From contig CM070504.1 in assembly GCA_036346375.1 (NCBI GenBank), positions 10,475,890 through 10,539,889 on the forward strand: a stretch of 64,000 nucleotides of DNA, in the 5' to 3' direction. The stretch is from Guadua angustifolia. Lineage: Eukaryota > Streptophyta > Magnoliopsida > Poales > Poaceae. A program made the translations under genes and the position numbers. Below, in pieces: positions 46,112-58,049 of the stretch (positions are counted from its first letter, which is position 1; the number at the start of each line of letters is the position of its first letter). The notes under the pieces were generated by a model. The model ran no database searches, was not told where the DNA came from, and saw nothing but the letters and a program-made list of their open reading frames with translations.

Positions 46112-47539
46112 CCATTACATGATGGTTTTAGGATTTTCTGTGAAGTTGGTAAAGTCCACATTAGTTCTTGAAGGACATGCTTAGATTTAATTTACAATCA
46201 TATTCTGTTGCAACTTACACCTTCACATTTTCTCCATTTCATTACTTTTAAATTTAATTTGTATGTACTTATGATGACATGCATTTCTATTACAAGAATG
46301 CCGAGCTTGCAATCTCCTTGCTATTTGTTTTGAGTTGTTAAATGTTGCCAACACATATATAGATTACCTTTCTAAAAATATTTTGCATCTCAGAGAATGA
46401 ATACTGCATAATGTGTTTATTGCTGAAATGATGGTGCTATTATGTTTGTTAAGCAAACCTAGATGGTACTATGAAAGGACTTCTAATAATATATCTGCTA
46501 CTGTTATTCTCAAGTAACCAAACTAAATTCTTCCTTGTATATTAGTCATGAATGTTTGACAACTTTGATTGTACACATTCTAAAATAAATCTTATTTAAG
46601 GATGATGCTCTGAGTCATCGACATTAGGAATGCAGATGATTTGGCAGATGAGCAAATGATAACTTGTCCGCCTTGTATGAGTGGATTTCCAAATGTGAGA
46701 ATAACATACTACAGATGAAACTAAAGCTATGATTTCTATGATCACTAACTACACGTGCCGTATGTTTATATGGCTATTAATAATTAAATCTGTTTAGATG
46801 TGTATCTACTTAACTATGATTTCTATGATAACTGTAAATGCTGCATGTTCACTGATGAAGGCTTCATTTATAAATAGCAAAATTAAAATTTTAAGTTGTC
46901 CACAATTAATTGTTTTAGCTCCCACACCGATTCTTGAGAAGGTCGAAGGAACCATAAAATTTAATAGACGTGTTGTGAATGTGCATGGATGAATTATATC
47001 ATATGCGCAGGTATATCGCTATTAGGGCTAATAATGTTTTGTTCCATGCAAAATACCATTGCTTCTGTGACTCCTACGTTTTCTTTGCATATAGCTAGAT
47101 TTTCTTCCCCTTATTGCTAATTTTATGCCCCTTTTTTGTTTCTTGCAGGTTATGATCCAACTGTCACATAGGACGACCTTATGCCTCATTTGTCACCGTT
47201 TCTTCCTACACTATTGGATGCCTTCAAAAACCGCAGCCCATATGTTCGTAACGTCCATTTATTCCCGGTACCTTTTATAGATTATGCTTAAGACCATCCT
47301 CTATTTGCTTGGAAACCTTGCTCTAATTCTTTTATCTCCCCCAAAATTCCTGATAAAGCTCACAGGAATAGTAAGGTATCTAACAGTTTAGCAAAGAATT
47401 CTCAGTTCATCTTTAAATTGTGCAAAACTTGCATATGAGTAAGATATCTAACAGTTTAGCAAAGAATGCTTAGTTCATCTTTAAATTGTCCAGGATTTTC
47501 ATGCGTGAACCACAATGTCTAAAAGTTGTGCTAGAAATA
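46112..47539. other. Helitron 3 interior without recognised gene
   Basis: AT-rich. A 50-bp imperfect tandem duplication (units with ATCTAACAGTTTAGCAAAGAA) lies at about 47370-47490. A possible exon at 47159-47280, after TTTCTTGCAG, encodes LMPHLSPFLPTLLDAFKN after an in-frame stop, a HEAT-like look that I cannot assign. Confidence 0.4.
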
Positions 47540-47778
47540 GGGAAAATATCCAGTGCAATTAAAGTTTTGGTGAAACCACCGTGCAACTCTACTAAAACAG
47601 TTTCAAAAAATTCTGAAAAAAATCATGGATGTACATCTCATCTTACCCCATCTACATATAAAATTTCATGATCAAATTCGTCATATGCTAGAAGTTACAA
47701 AAAAGATAATTTTTTAGTAGGGTTGCACGATGGTTTCACCAAAACTTTAATTGCACTGGATATTTTCCCCTAGAAATA
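47532..47778. mobile_element. MITE with 8-bp target duplication (family shared with 60052-60329)
   Basis: Element 47540-47770 with long terminal inverted repeats (GGGAAAATATCCAGTGCAAT and its inverse, about 45 bp each). It is flanked by TAGAAATA on both sides (47532-47539 and 47771-47778). The interior (TTTGATCATGAAATTTTATA region, read inversely here) matches the element at 60052-60329. Non-coding. Confidence 0.83.
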
Positions 47779-48148
47779 AGCTTAAAGTGCTCATAATTTT
47801 TTAAAAACCCTCATCTAATCAAGAAAAGGTCGATATGTAACGGCCTTGTTGAGCTATACTGTCTAAAATTTGCACACGAACTCCAGCTACGATGTTGAGT
47901 CATTGAGCATCTCCCAGTAGTACACCTCAATTTGTTCAAAAATTCAGAAGCATTTTGTTGATACATACTTGCACTGCCCCCCTCCCCAAGTTATCTATGC
48001 CATATTCCTACAAATAGCAATGCTAACATTTAAATAAATTCTGCTGATTAGGCAGATGTGGTTGAGACGTCAACAAGAGCAGCCATTCGATCGCGAGGCC
48101 TCGAGGCAATTACATGTGTCCATTGCCCTTGCGTGTCCTGGTCATTCA
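47779..48148. other. Helitron 3 interior up to the LINE 2 target site
   Basis: A possible exon at about 48055-48118, after GATTAGGCAG, encodes DVVETSTRAAIRSRGLEAIT; no family was recognised. Otherwise AT-rich. Confidence 0.35.
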
Positions 48149-51100
48149 TTATCTGTTTCCTTTTTTTTTTATAAGGAATAAAATTTGATCTCTGCAATTG
48201 CACACAACCGAGTTTTTACAAAGTTAACAATCGTATATCTGTAGTAAAATAGTAACAAAAAGAGCTAAAAATTAAAAGCAAATTCTATGATTGCTTCTCC
48301 ATCCGTTTTTGGCAAAAATGCCCAATGCCACAACCTCTAATGCATGACTTGCCCGTCGAATGGTCGCCCTTTTGTCATCACACTGCAATAATGCTCAAAA
48401 CCGCATCCAGTACGTTCCCTTGAAGATAACCTGCATGAAAGAAGAATATTGGTTTTTCTCAAATATTAGATCATTTCGAGTGCACCAAATAGCACATAAT
48501 AGAGCAGCACCCCCACAAGAATCAGTCTTTTTTCATACTTCTCAATGCCTGTTAACCAAGTACCAAGCATATGAGACATAGACCTAGGTGGTGTTAAACC
48601 TGTAACAATATGAACAATTCGTCAAATAACTTTGGAGTGTTGGCAATCAAAAAATAAATGACGAATTGTTTCATTACAATTACAGAAACAACATTGTTGA
48701 TTCCCCTTCCAATTTCTTCTAGTTAGATTATCCTTTGTTAAAATTACTCCTCGTCGTAGATACCAAAGGAAAATTTTAATTTTTAAAGGTAGCTTCAACC
48801 TCCAAATGAATTTGCTGGTAAAAGGAGTGCCTTTGTTCATCAAATACCCATACATAGATCGGACAGAGAATTGGCCATGGCTATGAAGGCCCCAGTGAAA
48901 AATATCCCTGCCATTAGAAAGCTGACAAGTAGCTAATTTTGCTACTAGATTGTACCAAGCTAAGAGCTTATCACCAAATAATAATCGTCGAAAAGTAATA
49001 TTAGGTGGCATCTGAGTCATTACTTTTGCCACGAAAATATGAGGTTGATGAACAATGTTAAACAGACTTGGAAATTGGACCTTAAGGGGTGTAGAACCCA
49101 CCCAGACATCCTCCCAAAACCTAGTTTGTGAACCATCCCTTATCCGAAAGGATCCACAAGCCAGAAAATCATCCTTTACCTTTAAAAGACCTCTCCAAAA
49201 GTGAGAGTCGCCAGGTTTAATATGAGTTTGGGACAAACAGGTCGAATTTAAATATTTATTCTTAAGTAAGGTCTGCCAGATCCCATCCTCATTCAACAGT
49301 TTAAATAACCATTTGCTCAATAAACATTTATTCTTAATCTGAAGATCTATAATACCCATTCCACCCTGATCTTTTGGGCGACACAATATATCCCATTTAG
49401 CAAGACGATATTTTCTCTTATCGTTATTACCTTGCCAATAAAACCGAGATCGATAAAAATCCAACTTTTTGAGAACATCCTTGGGAACTTCAAAGAAAGA
49501 CATCATAAACATAGGAAGACTACTTAGCACAGAATTTAATAACACAAGTCGACCCCCATAAGAGAGATGCTTAGCCTTCCACATACTTAGTTTTCTTTGA
49601 AATCTATCCTCAATGATGCCCCAGTCTGCATGACAGAGTTTATGATAGTGCATCGGAATACCTAAGTATTTGAACGGATATGAGCCCATCCCACAGCCAA
49701 ACAAGTCAGTGTATTCATCTGACTGGTGTCTAGCATCACCAAAGCAAAAAATTTCACTCTTGTGAAAATTAATTTTTAGACCTGACAATTGTTCGAATAC
49801 ACAAAGCAATAACTTCATGTTTTTAGCTTGCTCAATATCATGTTCCATAAAAATGATAGTATCATCGGCATACTGTAGAATGGACAAACCATCCTGAATA
49901 AGGTGAGGAATAACACCCTGGATCTGGCCATCTTCTTTCGCGCGCTTAATCAAGATAGCTAGCATATCAGCCACTATGTTAAACAGGATAGGGGACATTG
50001 GGTCACCCTGCTGGAGCCATTTTTTAGTCTGAAAGTAATGACCAATATCATCATTAACTTTAATGCCCACACTACCGCCAGTAACAAAATGTTCGACCCA
50101 TGAGCACCACTCACGACCGAAACCCTTCATGCGAAGTGTTTGCTGAAGAAACGACCACTTAATCTTATCATAGGCCTTTTCAAATTCAAGTTTTAACATT
50201 ACTCCATTGAGCTTCTTAGACTTTAATTCATGAATAGTTTCATGTAGTATCACGACTCCTTCCATAATATTTCGACCTGGCATGAAAGCTGTTTGAGAAG
50301 AGCTCACCACCTTATTAGACACACCCATAAGTCTATTAGTGGCCACTTTTGTAAAGATTTTAAAACTTACGTTAAGCAAGCATATAGGTCGATATTGTTG
50401 TATTTTGACTTCCTCTTTTATTTTTGGAAGAAGTGTTATTATTCCAAAGTTAAGACTAAACAGAGGTAAGTTCCCATGATAAAAATAATTGAACAGCGCC
50501 ATGAGATCCCCTTTTAACATATCCCAGAAGACCTGATAAAATTCAGCTAGGAATCCATCAGAACCAGGTGACTTATTATGTTCCATTTGGAAAACCGCTT
50601 CTCTAACCTCCTTTTCAGTGAACGGTGCAATAAGGATATCATTTTCCTCATTAGAAACTTGAGGCAAATCATGATTATGAGTTTCCACCAACCTAAAATT
50701 ATTTTCTTCTGGTGGACCAAACAAACCCTTGTAATAATTTGTGATATGCTCATTTAATGCAGCATCACCCACTATTACACCATCTTCATGATCTAGCTTG
50801 AAGATATGCTGCTTTCTGTGTTTGCCATTAGCAATTAAATGGAAATATTGAGTGTTATCATCACCTTCCAGAAGATCTTTGGATTTAGCTCTTTCATACC
50901 ATTTAATTTCTTCCTCCCTCAACAAATTCACCAGTCTCTCGCGAAGATAATTTTTCAAGCTTAATTCTTGATTTGAGAGAATACAATGTTCTGCTTTTTT
51001 ATCGAGATCATCAATTAACAACATGATTTTTTTTCCTCTCTTTTTTGCTGTGACCAGCTATGTGTTTGGCCCAACCTCATAAAAATTGCCTAAGGGATTG

Positions 51101-52104
51101 TATCTTACTCTGCCATTTTTCCATAGCAGTAACCCCTCTATTCTCAGATTGCCATTTATCAGCAACCAAGTCATAGAAACCATCCCTAGTCAACCAACCA
51201 CGTTCAAATTTAAACAATGGTGGCTTTCTATGATGAAACATCCCCCCAGTATTCAATAGTAATGGCGTATGATCAGAGTGACACCTATCTTTTGCATGCA
51301 CCGTCGTAAGAGGAAATTTCTTTTCCCATTCAGTACAGACTAAAATCCTGTCTAACTTCTCAAAAGTTGGGTTATCGCCACTACTCGCCCAAGTATATTG
51401 GCGACCCGACAGCGGTATCTCTCTAAGATCTAGCGATTGAATTACCATATTAAAAAGATCAGGCCATTTCTTGACAAAGTTGTCCTTGTTTTTATCTTCA
51501 GGACACGCATGATATTAAAATCCCCACCAATAATATATGGTAACGACTCTTTACTACAGATATGAGCCATTTCTGTTAGAAACATCTTCTTATATTCTTG
51601 TTGCGCTGGACCATAAACTGCTATTAGGACCCATGTAAACCCATCAATTTTATTACGAAGTGTGAACTTAACATAAAAGTCCCCTTCATCAATGGATCCA
51701 ATATCATACACCGTAAGGTCAGCCCCCAGAAGCATCCCCCCTGAACGACCATGAGGTGCCATGCAGTGCCAGATAAATTCTTTGCCACCACATAATTTTT
51801 TCAGAGTCCTATCCGGGAAATGATCTCGACCCGTCTCCATAATAGCAATAAAATCAATTTGTTCCCCTTTTACCATATCTTCCAAGTACCTGTGTTTAGC
51901 CAAGTCTCCTAGACCTCTGCTATTCCAGAAAACGCCTTTCATTTGAGACTCAACTTAGCCGGTGTTTTTGGTTTTTTAGAGCTCAATCCCGCTCTATTAA
52001 TATTTCTAAAATTGGATTTTCTTCTACAAGGTGTAGCAACCAGATCACAACAGATATGATCTAAACCCTCTTCAACCACATTCAAATCATATTTATCTGT
52101 TTCC
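48149..52104 (-). mobile_element. LINE 2, L1-type, 5'-truncated
   Basis: Bounded by TTATCTGTTTCC at 48149-48160 and 52093-52104 (12-13 bp). The minus-strand 3' poly(A) appears as ten T at 48161-48170. The element keeps only the C-terminal end of ORF1 (about 52090-51943) and all of ORF2, about 3.9 kb, a normal 5' truncation from incomplete reverse transcription. It is inserted in the 3' part of Helitron 3. Confidence 0.9.
48622..51942 (-). pseudogene. LINE 2 ORF2 (endonuclease-reverse transcriptase), broken
   Basis: Begins at ATG 51942 overlapping the ORF1 stop (ATGA), with MKGVFWNSRGLGDLAKHRYL, ETGRDHFPD and IIGGDFNIM of the endonuclease. The frame shifts near 51445 and continues with SDHTPLLLN, then is stopped near 51089 and shifted again in an A-run near 51030. 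From 51024 a continuous 800-residue frame carries the reverse transcriptase: NKSPGSDGFLAEFYQ, YRPICLLNVSFKI, FEKAYDKIKW, QGDPMSPILFNIVADML and LQYADDTIIF. The zinc-finger region (LTKDNLTRRNWKGNQQCCFC, then CNETIRHLFFDC) follows. The intact catalytic half suggests a younger copy than LINE 1's ORF2. Confidence 0.93.
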
Positions 52105-52798
52105 TATCTGCACAAAACCATACACCACTGCATAACAATTGTTATGATCTATCACTACTACTGCTTTCCTACACGTATACGTCCGAATACAGCGGTAAGC
52201 ATATGCCTACACAAAGCCACCCTTAGATCATTCAAATATCGCATTGCATAGAATTCCCATCTCTCATCCAACAAGTACACCGTAGTCGAATAGGTAAAAC
52301 GCAAAAAATTCTAATTAGGCGCGCCTCCCTAAATCGTCTATATTTTTCTTTATGCCATTGCGTCTTCACACATGACTAAACTAACAATCATAGCTTAAAC
52401 ATCGCAGATTTAACCAAATATTTTTTAGTACACAAGAGAAAGCAAGGAACACGACGTGACACGCCACGAACACATTTCTAGCTGATTCAAGCAAGTTTTC
52501 TAGTTGGTTCAAGCTAAGAAAACTCCCCGCGCCACCTCACGGCGGGAGCCGAATGGTGCCGAGCCGGAGAGAGGAGATCGGCAGGAGCCGAATGGTGTGC
52601 GTTACCGGCTAAGCGACACGTTCAGTTTCCATCTCTATTTTTTTTTTTTTTTTTGTCGACTTGCTTTGACAAAGTCTTCTGGTGGAAAACCTTTTACCGA
52701 GGAATCTCCGGTGGAATTTGTAGGTGAATGATACGAGTTAATACGACACGCGATTGAACCCATCCAAACGAGTTCTTGTTTTCACTCTCTTGAGAGTA
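52105..52798. other. Helitron 3 tail and gap between two Helitron 3' ends
   Basis: 52105-52481 is the Helitron 3 tail after LINE 2. 52482-52798 is about 0.3 kb of host or older sequence between the 3' ends of Helitrons 3 and 2. A duplicated phrase (TTCTAGCTGATTCAAGCAAG and TTCTAGTTGGTTCAAGCTAAG-like) lies at 52477-52520 and a T-run at about 52639-52655. No gene. Confidence 0.45.
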
Positions 52799-52813
52799 CT
52801 AGGAATGCTTCCA

Positions 52814-52828
52814 CGGCGTTATACGCCG
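52814..52828 (-). other. Helitron 2 3'-terminal hairpin
   Basis: A 6-bp GC-rich stem (CGGCGT/ACGCCG) with a 3-base loop, about 11 bases before the terminal CTAG. It is in the same place as the Helitron 1 hairpin. Confidence 0.8.
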
Positions 52829-54455
52829 CGCGTGATGTTTTTAGATGTGTGTAGAAAATAAATTTGTTCTGTATAGATTGAATGTTTAAGTCGTGATTAT
52901 TAGCGGATGTTGTAATTATTATTCTGTGTTCGTCGGCATATGGTTGCATCTGACAGTAGCAAGACATGTATTGTACAGTTCGATTTTACCATCCGCAGCA
53001 AGGACAATGAATTATTTAGATTGCTGATTGAAGTGATGATTTTTATATAATGAAGCATCAATAAAGCGTATACGCTAGCAAAAGTAGGACTGCGTTTGTA
53101 GAAAACATCTAAGAGGTAATGTATCTGTTCTGGAGAGGGAAAATGAAAGCACAGCTAATATTCTGTATGCGGTATAAAAATATTTTTTTAAAAGTACTAA
53201 TACAAACAATTGCTATTAGTTTTTAGGGAAGGGTGCTGCTAACGGCAGCACAAAAAAATAGCAAAGGAAAGGAATGCTCTGCGCAGCAGTTACCTTATTG
53301 GTTGATGCTCATATTAGTGCGGCTATAAAAAAGATTCAGCAATCATATGTTATTTTGGGATGGACTAAGCTGTATGACAGCAAATCATCATGCCTATCTT
53401 GCCGCTTTCGGACAACGATTGCCGATCACCGAAGATGTACCGTGTAGTCAAGGGATGCCTCGACATAAAATAAGCGCATAGTAGTGCAATGGATTCTCTT
53501 TAACGCAAATATCCTTACATGCATATTTCAGGATAGAAGACTCTTGTCGCATTAGCGAAGATGCAAAACATATTTTGGGATTTCTTTGGTTCTCGAGCTA
53601 AGGCTTATGCGCTATCATAGAGCCTAGGTTAATAGGTTAACTGCATATGAAAAAGAATAATCCAGGTGAGTGGCATAGCAAAAACGAGTAGGTTAGAGTG
53701 TAAAAAGAGAGATAGGAGCAACAAATAAATTGCTAGGCAGGTACAGCTGTTTCATACTGTCAGTAACATAAAAGGTATGTAAGTGCATGGATTATATAAA
53801 GCGGAGCAAAAAGGTTGATGATATGGAAAACGAAGTCGTGTAGAATCGAAAGCAGGATTGAAAAAATAGATAAGTACGAAAATGTTTAAGAGAGGCAAAA
53901 CTAAGAAACAACCTGTATGTAATACAAAAACATAGTAAGGAATAATATAGGTTTAGAAACAACTAAGCATAGAGCAACCGCTAATAGAATCAGTAAAAAG
54001 ATCTTACGAAATTTACTGCACAGTTGCAAACTAAGAAAGCAGCAGCAGTAACTTAAAACAATAGCAATACACACGATGCATCAATGATGTGGTTTAATCT
54101 CATCCGACGAACCGAATACATCCTAACAAGATATGGCCTATTGTTTTTTTAGGCTCAAAGGATATGGTTTAACTTTAATGATTCAAGAAAATGGTTAGAA
54201 AAAACTTTGGTTTAAGCAAGGTAGTGTGAGAATATCCTAGGTGCTATTTCTAATCTAGGCTAGAACTATGGCTGCACATCGCTAAACCGGATACAAAAAT
54301 AAGATGTGTAAAATAGACATGTAACAGATGTGTGACAGCAAGTGCTGCATATGTCACTACCAAGACCTGAGCTAGGAAAGAGGAAGAAGATAATGGAGAT
54401 TGGAGATAAAAATAAGTCTGTGCCCTCATCAAATCTAGTGTAATAAAAAATGTAC
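52829..54455. other. Helitron 2 3' portion without recognised gene
   Basis: AT-rich. The first about 60 bp resemble the matching part of Helitron 1 (GCCGCG, then TGTTTT and ATGTGTG/ATGTGCG). No exons were recognised. Confidence 0.45.
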
Positions 54456-55105
54456 CTTCAGCATTTCTTCATGGGCATTATTGTGCAAAGATGCTAATAA
54501 GTCAGGCAATGCTTTTGTTCTTGCCTAAAATCTTCCTCACCAAGCTTAAATAGTAAAACGCAACATGTAAGCAAAGCGAGCAAACCTCGCTGAAAAGCAT
54601 GTCTTGATTTAATGTATAAGGCGCATAAATGGCAGAAAGAAGATAAGAAAGCACTTCAAGAATTTGCAGAACGGATTATTTGATCTTACTTCATGATCTT
54701 TCGTCCCATTTATATCTTTGATAAATCCGTTAATCGAATCAAATAGAGATTGCATCTGCATAAAATAGCAACACAAAATAACATGATGGATTCCTTAGAA
54801 ATTGACAAAGAAACAGCATAGTGTGAAATATTATACTGTTTGAAGCAGATATGCAAGCTGTGTTCGTTATGCTTTGAATTATTACCAGAGGCATCACTTT
54901 AGGTGCAGTACTATTAAGATAATCCATAAGCCAAGGATAGTTCGAAAGTTCTAATGCAGTAACAATATTTATCATATTTCTCCAAGGGTGGATTAAGAAG
55001 CGCAACAATCCGCTTTGTTCCTCTGCTGTCTTTGAAGCTTGTCTTGTCAGAAAGTTTGTCGACATATGCATCCTGTCTAGTATTATACACGGCATGAGCC
55101 AAAAG
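54456..55105 (-). pseudogene. VPS35: VPS35 (retromer) fragment, three exons
   Basis: Minus-strand exon pieces: about 55105-54840 (VDKLSDKTSFKDSRGTKRIV and ALLNPPLEKYDK, then after a frame change LELSNYPWLMDYLNSTAPKV and VIIQSI), 54755-54690 (MQSLFDSINGFIKDINGTKD) and 54524-54456 (LPDLLASLHNNAHEEMLK). Borders are GT-AG. This is the middle of plant VPS35, the cargo-recognition subunit of the retromer that recycles vacuolar sorting receptors from endosomes. It is frame-broken and incomplete, so a captured fragment. Direction matches Helitron 2. Confidence 0.85.
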
Positions 55106-55405
55106 GCTCAATATACATGCGATGAAATTATCTCATGCACATATTTTACATTATTTATGATATAAATAATTTCACAGGGTTAGTGAATAGATAATAAGAG
55201 AACTGGTATAACCTATTTTGTTGTTCATGTTAGACAATCTATCAATATTCAGTCAACATAATGGAGCTGACCTGGATACACACGGAGAGTAAATTTCAGA
55301 AGCGATACATTTAATGTCACTACTTCAATAACTGGCATGTCAACCTGGGCTTTTCAATAGATCTACAAAATCATTTCTGACAATAGTTAGTTCAGAAGGT
55401 TTCAC
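55106..55405. other. Helitron 2 interior between the VPS35 and DGAT2 fragments
   Basis: No exon recognised; the join between the two captured sequences must lie here. Confidence 0.4.
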
Positions 55406-55721
55406 CTCATCAATAGTAGGCTGAGGATTTTTCTTGAGCTCAATTGCTCTGCCAACAACCACATGCATGGGTGTTAGCAAAGGGATCGGTATCCTGCATT
55501 TAAATGTGCCAATAGGCCGTGCAAAGTTGTTTAATACCAAGATAAACAACTGAAATAAACACACATGTACATATTAAATCAACAGGTCTGATGAAAACAT
55601 GATACTTTAATGCGGGGAGTTACCTGTATCTTTCCCAGAAGACAATATGAGTAAATTTAACTGCTCTATCAATGTTCACAAACAATTTGCTTCCTGGCCT
55701 CCACCACTTGAAAGCATAGCT
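55406..55721 (-). pseudogene. DGAT2 (diacylglycerol acyltransferase 2) fragment, two exons
   Basis: Exon pieces 55721-55624 (SYAFKWWRPGSKLFVNIDRA, then VKFTHIVFWERYR) and 55493-55406 (IPIPLLTPMHVVVGRAIELK and NPQPTIDE), with GT-AG borders. They correspond to the C-terminal part of plant DGAT2, which makes triacylglycerol at the ER. Only these two late exons are present; the catalytic N-terminal half with HPHG is absent. Captured by Helitron 2 in its own direction. Confidence 0.82.
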
Positions 55722-57939
55722 CTAGTCAGATGGTAATAATAGATAATCATCAATTGCAAATCTTCATGAATCATTTAGCGATAAGCGGCCAAGAATAGAG
55801 CTGATCTTGAGTGACATGGCCGAGAAACTTTTTTCCATTGTATCCAAAGCTTTCAGTTATGTATAGCTCAATTTCCTTCTAGTTTGCTTTTGGCACGTAC
55901 TCACATTCTATGGTTTGGGGCCACCTCACGTTCGATACAAGATTCAGATAATAAATGGAAATCGGCATTTTTTATCAAATGTGTAATCAAAGTATTGTAA
56001 GACTAATCGATGACCACAGTAAATGCACAAATATAAGCTAAGGTTACTGCAGGAAAAAGTAAGACCACATGAGACATATGACTGAATACCGATTACCCAT
56101 AAGCAGCAACCAAAGATTTACCTTTTCAAAAGCATTGCTGAACTTTGCAAAAGCTTCAAGCTGTAAGAACTCTGGCAATAGCTGCATAATGCATTAACGT
56201 TAAATGCATAGGTAAATTCTACAGTCACAAAATGGTTTAGAAAATGCTTATGTCAGGACTTGAGGCAGCATAGTTTGATAATCTGTTGATGAGCTGAGAT
56301 AGCACCATTTTGATACAAACATTTGGCTGGAAAAAACTTTTAGAAATGACTTATATTCATATAAATAGATTCAGGTTCTTAGCACTTACACTTTGCTCTG
56401 CACTTCACTGAACTTACATATTTTACACGGAATTGCTTCTTTTCCTCATTTCGAGGTATCAGATACGGTCATGTTTTCGCGAGAACCATCAGGTAATCAG
56501 GCTCAGGCTTCTTTTCCTCTTTTGCTCTTTTCCGTTGTTTTCAGTTTGCATAAATATAGACAGAGAAAAGAATACCATCATGGGGTTCTCTGTCATAGCC
56601 CACACGTTAACATGAAAATCATGAAACAGAATCAGAAGGTACCTGGGAAAGAATACTATGTTTGAGAAATCATGACAAACACAGTGGCAACAAATGCGCC
56701 GAAATTTATGCTACTCAACTGTAAATGATAAAAAACAGTTATGGGCACATAAAGGCGATTGACATAGGTCAAAAGCATAAAACCAAAGAAGAAGCCCTCA
56801 ATGTTTTATCGGTATTTCACGAGGCTTTTGGAGTACATGGAATGAGTGATTTAACCTACTTCTAAGGCAAAACATCTATAAATGGAAGAAGTCCGATTCT
56901 GAAGCGATCGTTACCCATTCATACTGCGCGCATCGGATACAAAAATCTGAGTCTAGAAATAATGCCGAAAGTAGTACAAACTGTTTGACACCAGCATAAC
57001 GCACCTGCAAATAATCTATGTCATCAATCACATGAAACAAAATTCCGATGCTAAAAAAAAATGAGCTGAAGTGTTTAAGTGATAGTCAGTGAAACTGTAA
57101 AGTAATCTCACGATGCCATTGAAGAACTCTCTCATTTCCCGATGACCAGAAACATTAACACTGTGAACACTAAGAGGATTAACTGAACTAATGTACTATT
57201 GAAATGAAAACACCAATCACTCTTACTCCATAGCAAAGAAATAAGGTATTAAGAGTAACAAAGATCATATCAAAACAGGTCTCAACTTTACATGCGAACC
57301 AAGAAATATTCTAACATCTGCAAGGCAGTTGATTCCGGTATTAGGAAAAAATCCATGGAACCCATCGCAGCGAAGCATAATAGAAACACCAGCAACAGAA
57401 TATTCAGAAAGAAGAGCTGGGTAGAAGTGAGTTGCATGAGGGATACATATATTATTTCGTAAAATCTAAAGAAGAAAATAATTAACTGTCAAAGGATCAA
57501 TACTCGATTAGCATAGAGCATTGCTTGAGCCATCAGATCTTCCATAGCAGGCTGCTAAATACGCCGACCTCAAAAATAAAGAACTACAGACTAAAGGAAA
57601 AAAGCAATGACAAATCTATGTAATTCAGCATGTGTTATGCGTGGATCCTGCAAAATATACGCATGCGGATCTAGCCTTAGCATTGTTAGCAGCTGTCATC
57701 ATAAATTTTTGTTACCCCATGAAGGGAAAGGGAGCCAATCTATTGACTGCAAAATGGCAAGCTGACATATATGATTGCTTAACGAGTACTGTAAATATCA
57801 AGAATTCTAAATAAGCTGGTACCTGAGTTTTCCATTTGGCTATAGTTAGGCAGTCACTCAAGCATCGAACATATCGTTGGTTCAGCAAAACAGGATGAAA
57901 CCCGATTTTGCCCAACGATTATACTTTCAGTAGGGATTC
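55722..57939. other. Helitron 2 interior with unassigned exon-like pieces
   Basis: Two minus-strand pieces have good splice-like borders but no recognised family. One is about 56183-56122 (LLPEFLQLEAFAKFSNAFEK, between GCAG and GTAAAT). The other is about 57450-57293 (HATHFYPALLSEYSVAGVSI, then CDGFHGFFPNTG and DVRIFLGSHV, followed by GTAAAG). They may be further captured exons. The rest is AT-rich. Confidence 0.4.
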
Positions 57940-58004
57940 ATAATTCCACGAAGAACTCCTGCATTCCATCGTTGACCATCTCCACTTTGTAGTAGCCTAT
58001 CACC
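57940..58004 (-). pseudogene. Ubiquitin-conjugating enzyme E2 fragment
   Basis: After the acceptor CTTGTAG the minus strand encodes YYKVEMVNDGMQEFFVEL and then a stop. This matches the N-terminal beta-sheet region of plant E2s of the UBC4/5/6 type (YKVE-NDGMQEFFVEF). No active-site Cys region is present. It is a captured fragment in Helitron 2 direction. The upstream open reading frame from ATG 58131 (MAAATDSSGGNNQEF) could be an unrelated first exon. Confidence 0.7.
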
Positions 58005-58049
58005 CTACAAGAAACCAAGAAAAGCCTCAGACACACAAAAAAAAGCCAG

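Larger units (their letters stand above)
41833..52481 (+). mobile_element. Helitron 3, non-autonomous, carrying gene fragments and later insertions
   Basis: The 5' end TCATACCTTTCCTAAAG follows host A at 41832. It aligns with the 5' end of Helitrons 1 and 2, including GCAAACTT and CCACGTC a little further in. The 3' end, ACGTGACACGCCACG then AACACATTTCTAG at 52481, aligns with the Helitron 1 3' end and has a short CGTG-A-CACG hairpin. The base after CTAG is C, not T; a second CTAG followed by T at 52499-52502 is an alternative end. It contains plus-strand MADS-box and myosin exons, a solo LTR (44438-46106), a MITE (47540-47770) and a LINE (48161-52092). Removing these leaves about 4.8 kb. Confidence 0.7.
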
